From Iris pallida (lineage: Eukaryota > Streptophyta > Magnoliopsida > Asparagales > Iridaceae), in NCBI GenBank assembly GCA_029216955.1, contig JANAVB010029819.1:32088028-32152027 (forward strand): a DNA stretch of 64,000 bases, read 5' to 3'. Every line of letters starts with the position of its first letter. The first letter of the stretch is position 1. A model generated the notes under the pieces. The model had not been told where the DNA came from, did no database searches, and was given only the letters and a program-made list of their open reading frames with translations. The position numbers and the translations under genes were made by a program. Positions 48,656 through 60,031 of the stretch are shown in pieces.

Positions 48656-51600
48656 CTACAGTCCCCGATCCTCTCCAGGGTGGGATGAGAGCTCTCTGAC
48701 TCGACGTCTCAGGTCGGCAGTACGAGTTTCCACAGTCGCCTGGACTCGCAGCTCGGCTTCTTGACGCATTAATCCGACAGCCTCAGCAGAAGTTTTACTC
48801 TCATACTTCTCATCAAGCTGTCGTCGCTGCTGAGCCAAAGCAAGGGTCCGCTGAGTAAGAGTCGCTTCCTCCTGCTTGAATGCCACATGTTCAGCCAGGA
48901 CACGATCAGCTTCTAGTTGAAGTTGGGCCCGCTGGTCTTCAAGACGACGCATCTGAGCATCAACCTCTGCGATGTTAGCGTCCACCGCAGCCCGCTTCTC
49001 CGTCGTCTTCTCCATAGATTGAGACAACTGCTCCGCCGCAGCCTCAGTCCCAGCCACTTCACGCTCCCAACTGCTCACATCGGCTCGATGGGAAGCCTCG
49101 ATTTCAGCCATCAACTTTCCTATCTCTGCATCTATCAAGACAGAGAGGTCATTTCGTTGGATGCGCTGCAGTTCCGCGAGCCGCTCGTCCAGCTCAATCA
49201 CCGAAACCTCCAGAATTTCGGCCATATGGTCATGGCCTTGGTGAACGCGGATCAGCTCGATACAAGGCATTGCCAAAGCTTTTGCTGTCGTAAAGCTCCC
49301 CTTGGCATCCATCACTGCAGATACACCTTTCTCCAGCATTTTGTATACTCCCTCGACGAGGAACTTCACATACTCATCGGCATCCGCCAGCACCTACGGC
49401 GTCATAGCAGGAGTTGGGGAAGCTACTACAATTTGTGGACCGGAGGAAGATCCGCCAACCTCGATCTGAGAGGTTTCAACCTCGACAGCAATAGGCTCTT
49501 CATCAACAGGGCCCAGACTGCTAGCCCGAGGAGCCGAAGGAACGGAAGGAGCCGGCACATGCGTCGTGATAGTACCCCAAGTGGAAGAAGCAACAGAGGG
49601 TTCCACACCCTTACCCTTCTCAAGCCCGGAGAAATCACCGACGTCAACGGCCACCTCTTCTATCCCCGACGTTCTATCAGCATCAGCTACCTTCCCCGGC
49701 AAAACGGGGAGATCAACATTTATCTCCTGGCCAGCCCCAGGAGACAAGACCGGCAGAAGGGTCTCATTCTTCTCAAGTCCCTCTACAGGGACAGAATCTG
49801 TCGCTACCGCCTGATCGGTAGCCATCTCTATGTCCATAGTTGAAGCCAAGAAAGGATTTGGCAATGATTCAGCCGACCTCCCTTCATCATGACCAGGAGG
49901 GGAATCAACCCTCTCCTCTATCCTCACTACTTCTGCTGCCCTCGCAACAGACTCCTGCAGCTCCGGAGCGATGTCATCGGAAGATGATGAACTCCATTCC
50001 TCTTCATCACCAGGAAGCTGCGCACTTGCTAAACCTTCGATATGTGAAGCCTCCGCTGTGGCCTTCGTCACCTCGGAAGCTGCTGCACCCTCAGGTTCCC
50101 TCCTGACATAACCCGGGGATACCGGAACCTCCATGATGACAGTATCCTCCGGATCTTCCTCCATGAGAGACATCATTGTCGGCGGGATACGCACTCCAGG
50201 CGAGCTCGCCATCTCTTCTCGCCTACTCCCACCCGACTTTGGGATACGAGGTTTTCTTTTTAGCGGCTCCTACAAAAGCAGATGGGGCCTCATAAGTGGC
50301 AGAACCAAAATCAGGTTTAGTAGGATGTCCTTACCTCTTTGGACGCCGAATCCGATGACACCGTCGGTAACGATGCCTTCTTCTGCTTCTTCGACACAAG
50401 AGATTCAGCCCCTGTATCTGCACATCGTTTTGATCGATCGCCCGAGGGTTCTGCTTGTGATGCGGAGGGGGCACTCCATTGACCCACCCCTGACGGACGA
50501 TGCGGCCGGGCCTTCACTGGCGTATCCCCAGTCGCTGCTAACTGGGTGCCTGCGATAAGGCTGGTCTCCCTGTCATATCCGGAGGGCGGGGCAGCCATAA
50601 CACAGTAAAATTTGGCGGCCGAGTAAAGAATGGGCGGCCGCAGATCGGGGACGGGCAACGTAAAACGAGCTCCGGTACATCCGGCATTATAGTAATGCCA
50701 AGCTCGTGCACCATCCAACAAACTTCCAACATACCCCAGGGTATTACTGGGGTTATCCAACATCATCTGAGCATAACCAAATTGCCGCGCAAAGCGGCTC
50801 GGCAAGTATGGTTCCAGGTAGCACTGATTCCTGTTCCGGTACACCAGATGGGACGGCCGCTCGCAAACCTCGCTGCAGGTTACATACCATTGCGGGGAGG
50901 AGAGCCAAGCGCCGGCCGAAGACCAATTTTACGGCTGGCAGGATTAAGTTTCGAGTAACCCTCTCGACGGCACCGGATCCACCTGCGAACACGCAATCCC
51001 GGAGCCATATCATCAGATAGGCGACCAAAACCGCCTTGGATGACATTGGATAAGCAAGGTGCCAGAAGCAGCTGTAGGAGCGTGCATCTGACTGCTGGTC
51101 TTCATTTCCTCGGGGATTCTTCTCCCCTAATGTGCTCATTTCGGACAGCACCTCGCTACGAGAGAGCGCCGGCGGAGTAGAAAACTTCGAAGAATCCTCT
51201 TTGTCTTGTCTAAAGACATAATCTCTCCAAGCGGTCACATGGGGTTGCGACCCGCTTTTATCCCTTCTCTGCACATAGTAATGATGACTCGCCACTTCCT
51301 TGAAGACGGCCGTCATCTCATCAGCTCTGTCCCCCAGGACCTGAAGTTCCTCATTGGTTGGAAAGTACTCTTCATAGGGCTCCGACCCCCAAGGGAGTTT
51401 AGACACCTCATACATCTCATGAAGTGCGAACCCTAATTCCCCTACCGGAGTAAAGAAGGTCCCAGTATGGATATCAAACATCTCCAGGAGTGCGAGGAAC
51501 ATGTGCCTATTAAGGTCAACACCCGCCTGGGTAGCACGGATCGCGACAGTCAACCCGATCTCTCGGAGCTCAGTCCGAAACCGCGACAAGATCCAGAGCG

Positions 51601-52755
51601 TCAGTTTATCCCATTTGGAGACGTAATGGCACCAACCCTCCACCCGAAACTCTCCTGTCGGGTAGGAACGTTCCATCAAAAACATACGATGTGTAAAAGT
51701 CAAAGCACTATAAGCAAACATATCGATGGGTACATCACTGTAGAGGCTTTCAGGACGTAAAGTCCGCCAAGTGTAAGAAGACCCAGACCGTACAACGGTC
51801 AAAGCATCCCTTTGGTCGGAAGTAGAATCAATTTGGATGACACCAGTTACCGCTCCCCCATGAGAAGGGGTAAGCTCCCAAGACATCCTCCTCTGGGAAA
51901 CAAGGCGACAGAAGGACGTCAAAGGCCACTGACGTTCAAGTTGCTTAACAGTCATATGCACTCCATTCGCAGTAAAGAACCAGTCCTCCTTGACCTTCAG
52001 TACTGACGAGTCAGTAGAAGTGAGACGGTCTCCAAACAGGAACTCAGGCTTCAGGAAGGTCACTTTATCAGATGTGGAAGGTTTAATGACTCCACGCTCC
52101 ATCATCCGTTTGAGGAACCAATACTGCTGTTCACGGATTAGGGTCATTCTCTCAGGAGGCTGATCCAGCATAAGAGCATCTTGAGCAGGGTTTATCACTT
52201 CCTCGTTATGCTCTACTCCCATTTGGTTGAAGGTAGCCTCCAAGAAAACTTCACTCAAAAGTGGGATCGCCATCGACACTAGTTAAAGATCAGAAAAAGT
52301 CAGAAGAGAACACACAATGTGTCTAAAGGAGAAAACTGCGGCGCATCATCAGGATTTGAACCCATGCGCGTCAGCAGTATAGCCTCGGCGCATCTTCAGG
52401 GTTTGAACCCATGCGCGTCAGCAGTATAGCCTCGGCGTATCTTCAGGGTTTGAACCTATGCGCGTCAGCAGTATAGCCTCGGCGCATCTTCAGGGTTTGA
52501 ACCCATGCGCGTCAACAGTATAGCCTCGGCGCATCACCAGGGTTTAAACCCATACGCGTTGGCGGGCAAAGACCGCGGCACATCATTAAAGACTCAAGCC
52601 CTATGTGCGTTGGCGTACGGACAATGAGACTTACCAACCACCTCCGGCCGAACTTCGACAGGCCGACGGAGAACGACAGCCGCCGCAACTTCCGCGGACT
52701 CCTTCGCTTTCTCCTTTCCCTTGCCAGCAGCACCGCGAGGAGTCTTGGGAGCCAT
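48656..52755 (-). pseudogene. Antisense accessory gene of B, three exons, with deletion and one stop
   Basis: TATA box at 52857-52846, ATG at 52755. Exon 1 (52755-52635, 40 codons plus one base) starts MAPKTPRGAAGKGKEK and ends at a perfect GTAAGT donor. Exon 2 (52278-50336) starts after CTTTAACTAG; the split codon keeps the frame. Exon 3 (50269-48656) starts after CTTTTGTAG, in frame after a GTAAGG donor. The exon 2 core has IHTGTFFTPVGELGF and KLPWGSEPYEEYFPTNEEL, as in D, and resembles a plant mobile domain by layout. Basic stretches (KKQKKASLP, LKRKPRIPKSG) look like nuclear targeting signals. Exon 3 is acidic (EEEWSSSSSDD), then coiled-coil-like with heptads (residues near 49200-48700). 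Compared with D about 170 codons are missing near 50876 with a frame change, and a TAG lies at 49394-49396. Function unknown. Confidence 0.82.
52341..52615. repeat. 47-bp tandem array in intron 1 of the B antisense gene, 6 copies
   Basis: Units start at 52341, 52388, 52435, 52482 and 52529, exactly 47 bases apart, plus a diverged sixth at about 52573. Each carries GGCGCATC and CATGCGCG around GGGTTTGAACCC. The array lies in the intron (52634-52279). Confidence 0.93.
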
Positions 52756-52845
52756 TCTCTCGAGGAAGGAGAAGTTAGGGTTTTGAAGAAGAAACTCTAA
52801 AGCAGAGGCACAGAGAAGAAGAACCCTTTCTCTCTCCAACTCTTA

Positions 52846-52857
52846 CCTATTTATAGG
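52846..52857 (-). promoter_or_regulatory. TATA box of the B antisense gene
   Basis: CCTATAAATAGG on the minus strand, about 90-100 bases before the ATG, with a pyrimidine-rich leader in between (AGAGAGAAAGGG read on the minus strand). Confidence 0.78.
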
Positions 52858-53093
52858 GCTTGGTCGCACGCGTGAACAGATGACGTGTGATCTCAGCCGT
52901 CGCCTCGGGTTCTGCGCAGGGATAGCAGCAAATAAAACCAAAAAATCATCATTAATCTTTTCGGTTATCGAGGCACCATCATCATTAACTGAGAAGAGCA
53001 TGCGCCGAACAGGCATGCGCCCAGAAATTATGCGCCCTGACCTCCATGCTTCTTATTCAAAGTATTCCAAAACTTATTCAAAAGTTTTGAAAA

Positions 53094-53108
53094 CTTTAAA
53101 GGGGGTCT
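53094..53108 (+). promoter_or_regulatory. Polypurine tract of B
   Basis: CTTTAAAGGGGGTCT immediately before the 3' LTR; same tract as in D. Confidence 0.88.
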
Positions 53109-55314
53109 TGTAGAAGCATGGAATTTCACAACCAGAAAGCCCATGCGCCAGACACTACATGCGCCAAGACTCACACAGAACACTTCACAGCAAAGTCAAT
53201 AACCATGGACATCTGAAGAAGGACTTTTCATTTATATATAAAAGTCTATTACATGTCTAGAAAAGGTTGTACAAAGGAGAATTTCTACAAAGGAAAGATC
53301 CTAAGTCTACAGCCAGCGGCCACCATGCGCCTCCAGTTAGGCGCAGCAGTCATCATGCTCTGCCAGTCACCATGCGCTGTCAGTCAGGCGCAGCAGACAT
53401 CATGCGCCTCCAACCAGGCGCATCCCACCATATCTTCAGCAGCTCAGTCATGTACATCCAGCTCAGTTGTGTGCATCCCTTCAACAGCCCAGCTATGTGC
53501 ATCCCTTCAGCCAAATTCTTCCAGCCAGGCTCACCTGGCCGAGCAGAGCCCAGTTATGTGCCGCTCTTCCAACCAGGCTCGCCTGATAAATGCTTCGACA
53601 CAAAGCATTTAACCCTCTAGCTGGAACCAAGGAAGAGAAGAGCACCGCAAATGCTGTGGCCAGGGGAGGCTTCGAAAGAGCCTCCAAAGCCGAAGGAAGA
53701 CCGTGATCGAAATCACGGCTAAAGAAGCAGCTTTCAACACAATCAAAGTGGGCGACACCCACTTTGAAGGAAGAGAGAGCCTAGCACCGCCATTCCGATC
53801 TACGGCTCTTCCGGAATAACGGAGACAAGGCTCGAGCATCCCCATCTTTGGATGCAACAGGCACCTTCCGCCTGCCTCAGAAGCCCTCGACTCCGTCTTT
53901 TGGATGTAACAGTCACCTTCAAGAGCATCGAAGACAACACAGCGTCTCATCTTCACCCTCGGGAGCACTTCGTCAACAGAATGCACCCGCATGTTCAAGT
54001 TCATGTTGGAAGAACGTGAGAGAATGAGAAGCAAATCTTCTCTCCATGCCACTATTTATAGGCCGGGCAGATCAAACCCACGCGCCAAGTGGATGGCCCT
54101 CCGAATTCCGTACAATGAATTTATATTAAATGGATAAACCGGACGCCTCGAATTCAGCCAAACGGCTATTTATGGCACTCGAAGAGCGAGACAGCCGCAT
54201 CATTAAAAGACATGTCCGATGCGCCAGCCAGACAGCGCATCATACGGACGCGCCCTTCGGTATCAGGCGCATCACACAGACGCGCCCTACAGTACTCGGC
54301 GCATTACAGAGGGTGCGCCCTCACACATCTCCATACCGAGTGGAACGCCAACCGACGCGCCCACTCAGCTGTCCATCGAACGTCACCAACATTAAATGCT
54401 GAACTGACAGAGTTGGCAGCACGCCTACCAAAGTTTGAACAGTTGACAGCTTTATTCAGAAAACGAAGCGTCGGCAACGTCAGCATCATCATGACTTTAT
54501 TTCTACGGCTACTGCCACGTGGCCACTCCACCATCAGCATGCGCCTCTACGGCCATGCGTCCAAATCAGTATGCGCCTCAAAAGCCATGCGCCTCAGACT
54601 GCTCTCTGATCCCGAAAGACAGAAGGAAAGTCGCCTGCATGCGCCTCAAAAGCCATGCGCCCCAAATGGTTTGTAACTCCTAAAGGTTATGAGCCGCAGC
54701 CTCCTCCTGCGCCCAATCCAAGGCGCAGCTCACCAGATCACTTCTCTCCACCAAATCCGAGATCTTCGAACCATGAGTCGACGACACGTGTCTTTTGACT
54801 CAACTCATCCAAGATTTCAGCAACGGAAAGATCTTCTCTCTGCTACGTGCCGGCTCACAACAGCAGTATGAAGAGTTCTCCACCTCGATCAGGGCGCAGC
54901 ATCCGTGTGCCTCCATCAGCAACCTCCATGTGGCGTCCCCACACCGGCGCATCCTACATGCGCGCATGAGCAGCCAGTCTGCAAAACTATAAATAGAAGG
55001 ATCATCTCCTTCACACACACACAGAGACTCAGAACACACAAGAATCTACAACAGAGAATCACCGAGAGGCAGTTCTAGACACTCAACGTCTTCCTCCTCT
55101 CAGCAAGCTCCAGCACCCAGAGCAATCAACACCTTCAGAGAACCGATAACCGTCGTCAGCCGGTCAACGGAGTCAATGCATTACCACTCGCTCCATTGGC
55201 ACTAAGGACCCAGCTTAAACAAAAGTGTACTCCTAGGACTACATCTAAGTCCTATATTGTATCACTGTTCTGTTTGTATTAAGATTTCAATCAAAACAAT
55301 TTTAATGGCAAACA
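53109..55314 (+). mobile_element. 3' LTR of B
   Basis: Nearly identical to 37242-39446. Most differences I noticed are transitions, many at CG or CNG positions, as expected for methylated DNA. Followed by the right copy of the target duplication CCGCA. Confidence 0.95.
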
Positions 55315-58308
55315 CCGCATGCTGTCTGCTCCACGTGGCTTAGGCTTAGTCTTCGATCGCCTCTCCTATGGTTCTGATCTCTCATGCTCCCGAGAAAATA
55401 TGTCTGACTCTCTGCAGCACCACTTAGACTCTTCCTACTATGTGCCCTCACGCACTAGAGTGAAGAAGTCTAGGGCAGCGCTAGCTTGACGAGCTCTGTC
55501 TGCTGTCCCGACCTCTGACCATCCGAGCGCTCCATATTCTGTTATGCGGGTCTCTGATGGGAAGTTGTACAGAACCACTCGAGTCCAGCCCTCGGCGGCA
55601 AACGGACAGAGTGGTTACCAAAACTCTCCCAAAACCCAGAGAGCAAACATGGTCGTTCCAGACCCATCTGACTTACGTGAGGTTATCCTCCACAAGCGCA
55701 ACGAAAGTGAAGAGGCCTCGATGTGCAAAGAGTCCTCCCAAGGACATCACTGCACCCAAGTCATTGTCAACTACTGTTGTAATAACGCGACGGTACGAGA
55801 AGATCGGCAGTCCGTCTTCCAAAGATTACAACAGCCGAGCTCAGAAGATGAGGCGCCTCCCGTCGCCTCCTGCAACTCTACTCAAAAAATCCTGGCCGAT
55901 GGGAGAGGGAAGAAGATAACGTTTCCAGCCCGAAGATTTCAACCACTATGACTAAGAAACTGTCGTCTAAACGGTTGTCCACCATCGGAGTTTTCCAAGG
56001 TACCCGTTCAAAGACAAAATCTGCTACAGTGGGACATTTATCATCCACATCACTAGGGGTTGTTGGAACTGGGGGTAGCACTCCTCTGAACATCCACGAT
56101 AATTCGATGTTCCAAGGAGACAAGCCCGGGGAAATAACTCTCCCATCAAATACAGCAGGTGCCGACGTCTCCGAGGACGTCCATGACTCTCAAGATGAAG
56201 CAAGCTCTGAAGCTGGGTGTATTATCCCTTCTGAATCCGAACCAGTGGAGAACATTCCCACATACCCCGATGACTTCTCGGTACAGGGGTATGATTCAGA
56301 GGGTACGTCATCCACTGTCCCTTCCACTTCTACTCATGTAAGGACGGCATTCATGACAAACAACGAACAAGATGGTCCCAATGATCGCCAATGCATCGAC
56401 ACTCTGGAGGCCATACTGCGCACTTTGGTCAAATCGGTGGACGAGATCAAAGTAGCCCTCTCTACTCTGCAAGGAGGGACGCCTGGCCAAACAAGCTTGG
56501 GTCCCGCGGTCAATGCGGACTCAAACTCAGCGGCACCAAACCTGGGCAATAATCCTCCTAAAATGTCGGCTCCTACCGCTGCAGACGAGGCCAGGGAGGC
56601 AAGAAGAGAGGTCCAAGAGCTCCGGGCCATGTTCTATGCCCGAAAAAACTGCCAAGACCTCAGGATACGACAACTGTATCCCGCTGCATGCAGAGATGTT
56701 CCCTTCCCACCAAAATATAAACCATTCCACATCAATCCATATGATGGGAAGACATCTGCAAGTTGATACATCACTTACTTCGAGGTCACCACCGACCACC
56801 TGCCCCATGACGATGCCATCCTTATACGATTATTCATCGGGGCATTGGAAGGGGTCGCCTTCGACTGGTACCGCAATCTGCCAGACAACTGTATCCACTC
56901 CTTCGCCAGCTTCAAGCGCATGTTCTTGGAGAGATTCTACGAAGTAGGATAGGACGTCACGATGTCCGCCCTCATGGATGTCATTCAAGAGGAAAAGGAG
57001 CTGACAAGGAACTATATTGAGCGATTTCGTCAAACCGCAATGAAGTTGCCGTCGGGTAATCTGGATTCCTCTTTGATTAAAATTTGCCAAAAGAAACTGC
57101 TCCCAACAATCAGCCTCTGGATGGGTGAAAGTTAATTCAAGGACTGGAAGGCATTCATCATCAGTGCCACTAGCGCCGAAGACAGGTTGAAGAAGGCTCG
57201 CCAACTGGGATTGCACGTCTCGGAGGGAGAGGACAAGGGCAAGCGCCCTAATACCAACAACAATAATGGTGGTAACTCCTCCAATAGTCGAGACAACAAG
57301 GAAAAGCAGGCTTTGGTGGCCGACACAGCCCAGAAACTTGAGTCAAAACCAGCAGACAAGCAATGGCCGCAAATGACCTACTCCTTCGAAGACGGCTATG
57401 TCAAGCCCATCTTGGACATGCTCATACAAGGAGATAGAATTCAGCTCCCTCCACCAAGACGGGAACCTCGGCCGACATAAATGGAGAGCCCAAAGTACTG
57501 TCATTACCACCTCTACGCCCACCATGCTACACACAACTGCTACCAACTGAAGCTATACAACCAACATCTCATCGATTCGAAGGCTTTGGCCATTGATTTC
57601 GAGGAGGTAACCGTGGCAGCCAACATGGTGTCCGTACAGTTTGGCAGCTTCCCTCCAACAGAGACTCAAGACGGCGTGGTACCCGTCCCTCTGGCGACAA
57701 TGGAGATTGCTAATCTTCTACCTCCTCGAGATCAGGCTACTGGTCTAGTACCCCTCACCACATCACGAGGGAAGGTCATGTGGGTCCATCCAGACTTGGT
57801 ACCTGAAGTGACTCAGTCCATACCACCCTCTATTGGCAAGAAAGAGAGTAGAAAGGTCAGATCATGCCGCACAATTTTGGCAAATGTCGAAGAAGCCACA
57901 GCTGTCGTCATTCGATCTGGTGCTCAATCCCAACCTACACCAGATAACTCGACTGAAGAACATCAGCTGGCTACTGCTGACGCTCCGGGACCTTCTCAAC
58001 CTCCGATGACCGACAAGCCTAGGCCGAAGGAGACTCGCTTTGACAAATCCCTCCAAAAAGAGGCACCTCATGGGCTGGAAAGGCCCTACAACTTTGACAT
58101 CTTGGCACAATTGGCCAACACACCGGCCAAATTATCATTATACGAGCTCCTGAGACTCTCCAAGGATGTTCGCACGACCTTGAGCGATGCACTCCAGAAC
58201 GTCGACGCATATCTAGCTCAGGTCAACCTCACGGGAGAGAGCCCACCTGCAGATCTCCAAGACAGCGCTTGCACAGGAGCGATACCGAACATTATCTTCA
58301 CTCCATAG
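55315..58308 (+). pseudogene. Element A: gag, continued after B
   Basis: This continues the leader interrupted at 37241. 55320-55540 has stops. 55544-55951 matches the basic region before the gag core of B (DLREVILHKRN, QSVFQRLQQ). 55948-56766 is acidic and Ser-rich. The gag core lies at about 56690-57200, with TGA 56764-56766, TAG 56950-56952 and TAA 57133-57135 breaking it. The finger YCHYHLYAHHATHNC lies near 57495, after a TAA at 57478-57480. The region 57481-58308 is open and includes YNFDILAQLANTPAKLSLYE. A TAG at 58306-58308 precedes the protease. Point stops dominate over indels. Confidence 0.85.
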
Positions 58309-58311
58309 GAC

Positions 58312-58830
58312 ATGCTCATCAAAACCAACCTGCATGATCGTCCGTTATATTACACTGGATACATCGACGACGTAAAGGTGGATCGAATGCACATTGATCC
58401 TGGTTCTTCCATAAGCATCATCCCGAAGGGTCTATTACACCATCTTCGCATTCCTATGCATCGTCTAACGCCAACAAGCACCGCTATCAGCGGTTTCAAT
58501 TCGGGCAGGAGCTACCCGATTGGGAAGATTCGCTTGAAGTACCAAATCGACGATCTTCAGTCAGAAGTGACTTGTTACGTCATAGATGCGGACACTTCCT
58601 ATAATATCCTCTTGGGGCACCCTTGGATACACGATTACACGATTAAGCCTTCCACGCTGCACCAGTGCTTCAAGTATGTCGACAAATACGGCTTTGTAAG
58701 GACAGAATTTACCGACATCGATCCCTTCAAAGGGGTCGAATCCTACTACTCAAACTCCTGCTTATATGAAAAGTCGAAGAGGCACCTTGGTGAAGGAGAT
58801 ATACAAGCTCGAACTGAGACGGCCACATGA
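58312..58830 (+). pseudogene. Element A: protease
   Basis: Aspartic protease domain with HIDPGSSISIIPKG (about 58390), TAISGFNSGRSYPIGK and NILLGHPWIHDY. About 47 of the first 60 residues match B by eye. Closed by TGA at 58828-58830. It uses the same Asp-Pro-Gly variant as B. Confidence 0.82.
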
Positions 58831-60031
58831 TCAGAAGAACCTCTGACGATCCACCTCCAAGCTCGTAAACCTGGCAAGTCCGTACCCCTTTCGGTCGCTC
58901 TGCGTAAGGACGCAATCAACCTCTCGGCACGAGAAGGGCAAATGATAATCCGGCTGCCAAGGTCCGGCCAAACGTCAAGACCCACAACGGAGCCACTGAT
59001 AATCAGACTGCCTAGAGTCGGCCAGCCACAAACGGAGAAGCTTAATTCCTTCGACAAGCCAATGACGATACGTCTTTCCAAAAAGAATCGTCAGCCCGGT
59101 GCAAAGTCTAGGGCTTCTAGCGAGCCAACCACTCCCCATCCAGCATCGAGTACCAAACTGGGGGTCGCTAGTTTGCCAACGACTCCACGTTCTGCTCCAC
59201 CAGTGGAACCCCTGATGATCAAGTTGCCCAAGTCATCCTCTCAGTCATTATTTATATAGGAGGTGGCCGAAGAAGAACCAGGATTGGCCAAGTATGTGGC
59301 CGCTCACACTGATGTTCCATCCGCAGATGATGTAATCTCGTTAGAAAAGATACCTTACTTCATCAATAAAGGGCTATCTTTGAAACTACATCGAGCTCAA
59401 TAAGCTTTATACAATGTATGCTATGGAACAAGGTATAGGCACTCACCTACATACACAGGTGACAAATATTTATACCGTAAATCAACTTACACCCGTGGAA
59501 GACGCTTACCGCATAATCGAAGGAGGGGACCATCCAATCATCTTCGGTCGGAAGAATGATCTACAGTCCTTCACCATAGAAGAAGTCGATCTCGAATCGG
59601 ACGTCGGGAGACTGCCTCTCTATCTATATAGCCCCCAATCCAAATACCTCATACAAAAACAGGGGTATGATCTGGAGACTATGCCAGGTTTGAACTACGA
59701 CACTGGTCGACGATTACCTTTAAAATCGTCGGTCCCGGCTAGCAAACCACAGGACTACTACAACAAGACCCGATGTGGGCTGGGATATGTTACGCCTGCA
59801 ACGACTCCTGAAAGCTCGGATGAGGAATGCGACTGGCATTCACACTCAACCGGATCACAAACTTCTAATTCGGATATCAGCATCGAGGATGTATTCAGGC
59901 AAGTCCTGTCTGTCAATATGGCATTTGCTGATGCTTACGAAGAAGGTAAAGAAGAGGTCCAACAGCTGGATGCACAATAGGAGAAGTGGTTTAAACAAAG
60001 AGAGCCTCCTACTGAAGATGAGGTCATGTAA
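58831..60031 (+). pseudogene. Element A: protease-RT linker
   Basis: Several repeats of the form PLIIRLPRVGQ (58930-59250) correspond to the KIRLKGKPPQ repeats of B. They are followed by DDVISLEKIPYFINKG, a frame break near 59400, and an open part (59414-59980) with the G-patch-like LIQKQGYDLETMPGLNYDTGR and DYYNKTRCGLGYVTPATTPE. TAG at 59257-59259 and 59978-59980 and TAA at 60029-60031 break the frame. Confidence 0.75.

Larger units (their letters stand above)
37242..55314 (+). mobile_element. Element B: complete Tat/Retand-like retrotransposon, 18,073 bp
   Basis: Structure: 5' LTR (37242-39446), primer site, gag leader, gag, protease, RT with first RNase H, second RNase H and integrase on the plus strand, a repeat-bearing spacer, a three-exon antisense gene on the minus strand, polypurine tract and 3' LTR (53109-55314). 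The LTRs are 2205 and 2206 bp and differ at roughly 35-40 places by eye count, about 1.7 per cent. With a commonly used plant LTR rate of 1.3e-8 per site per year this suggests an age well under one million years (inference). The coding region already has two frameshifts and several stops, so the copy is not autonomous as it stands. Confidence 0.95.

Noticed and set aside
52341..52615. tRNA-like GGGTTTGAACCC in each 47-bp unit
   Set aside because: Only the T-arm-like word is present; no acceptor stem, anticodon arm or B-box plus A-box pair.
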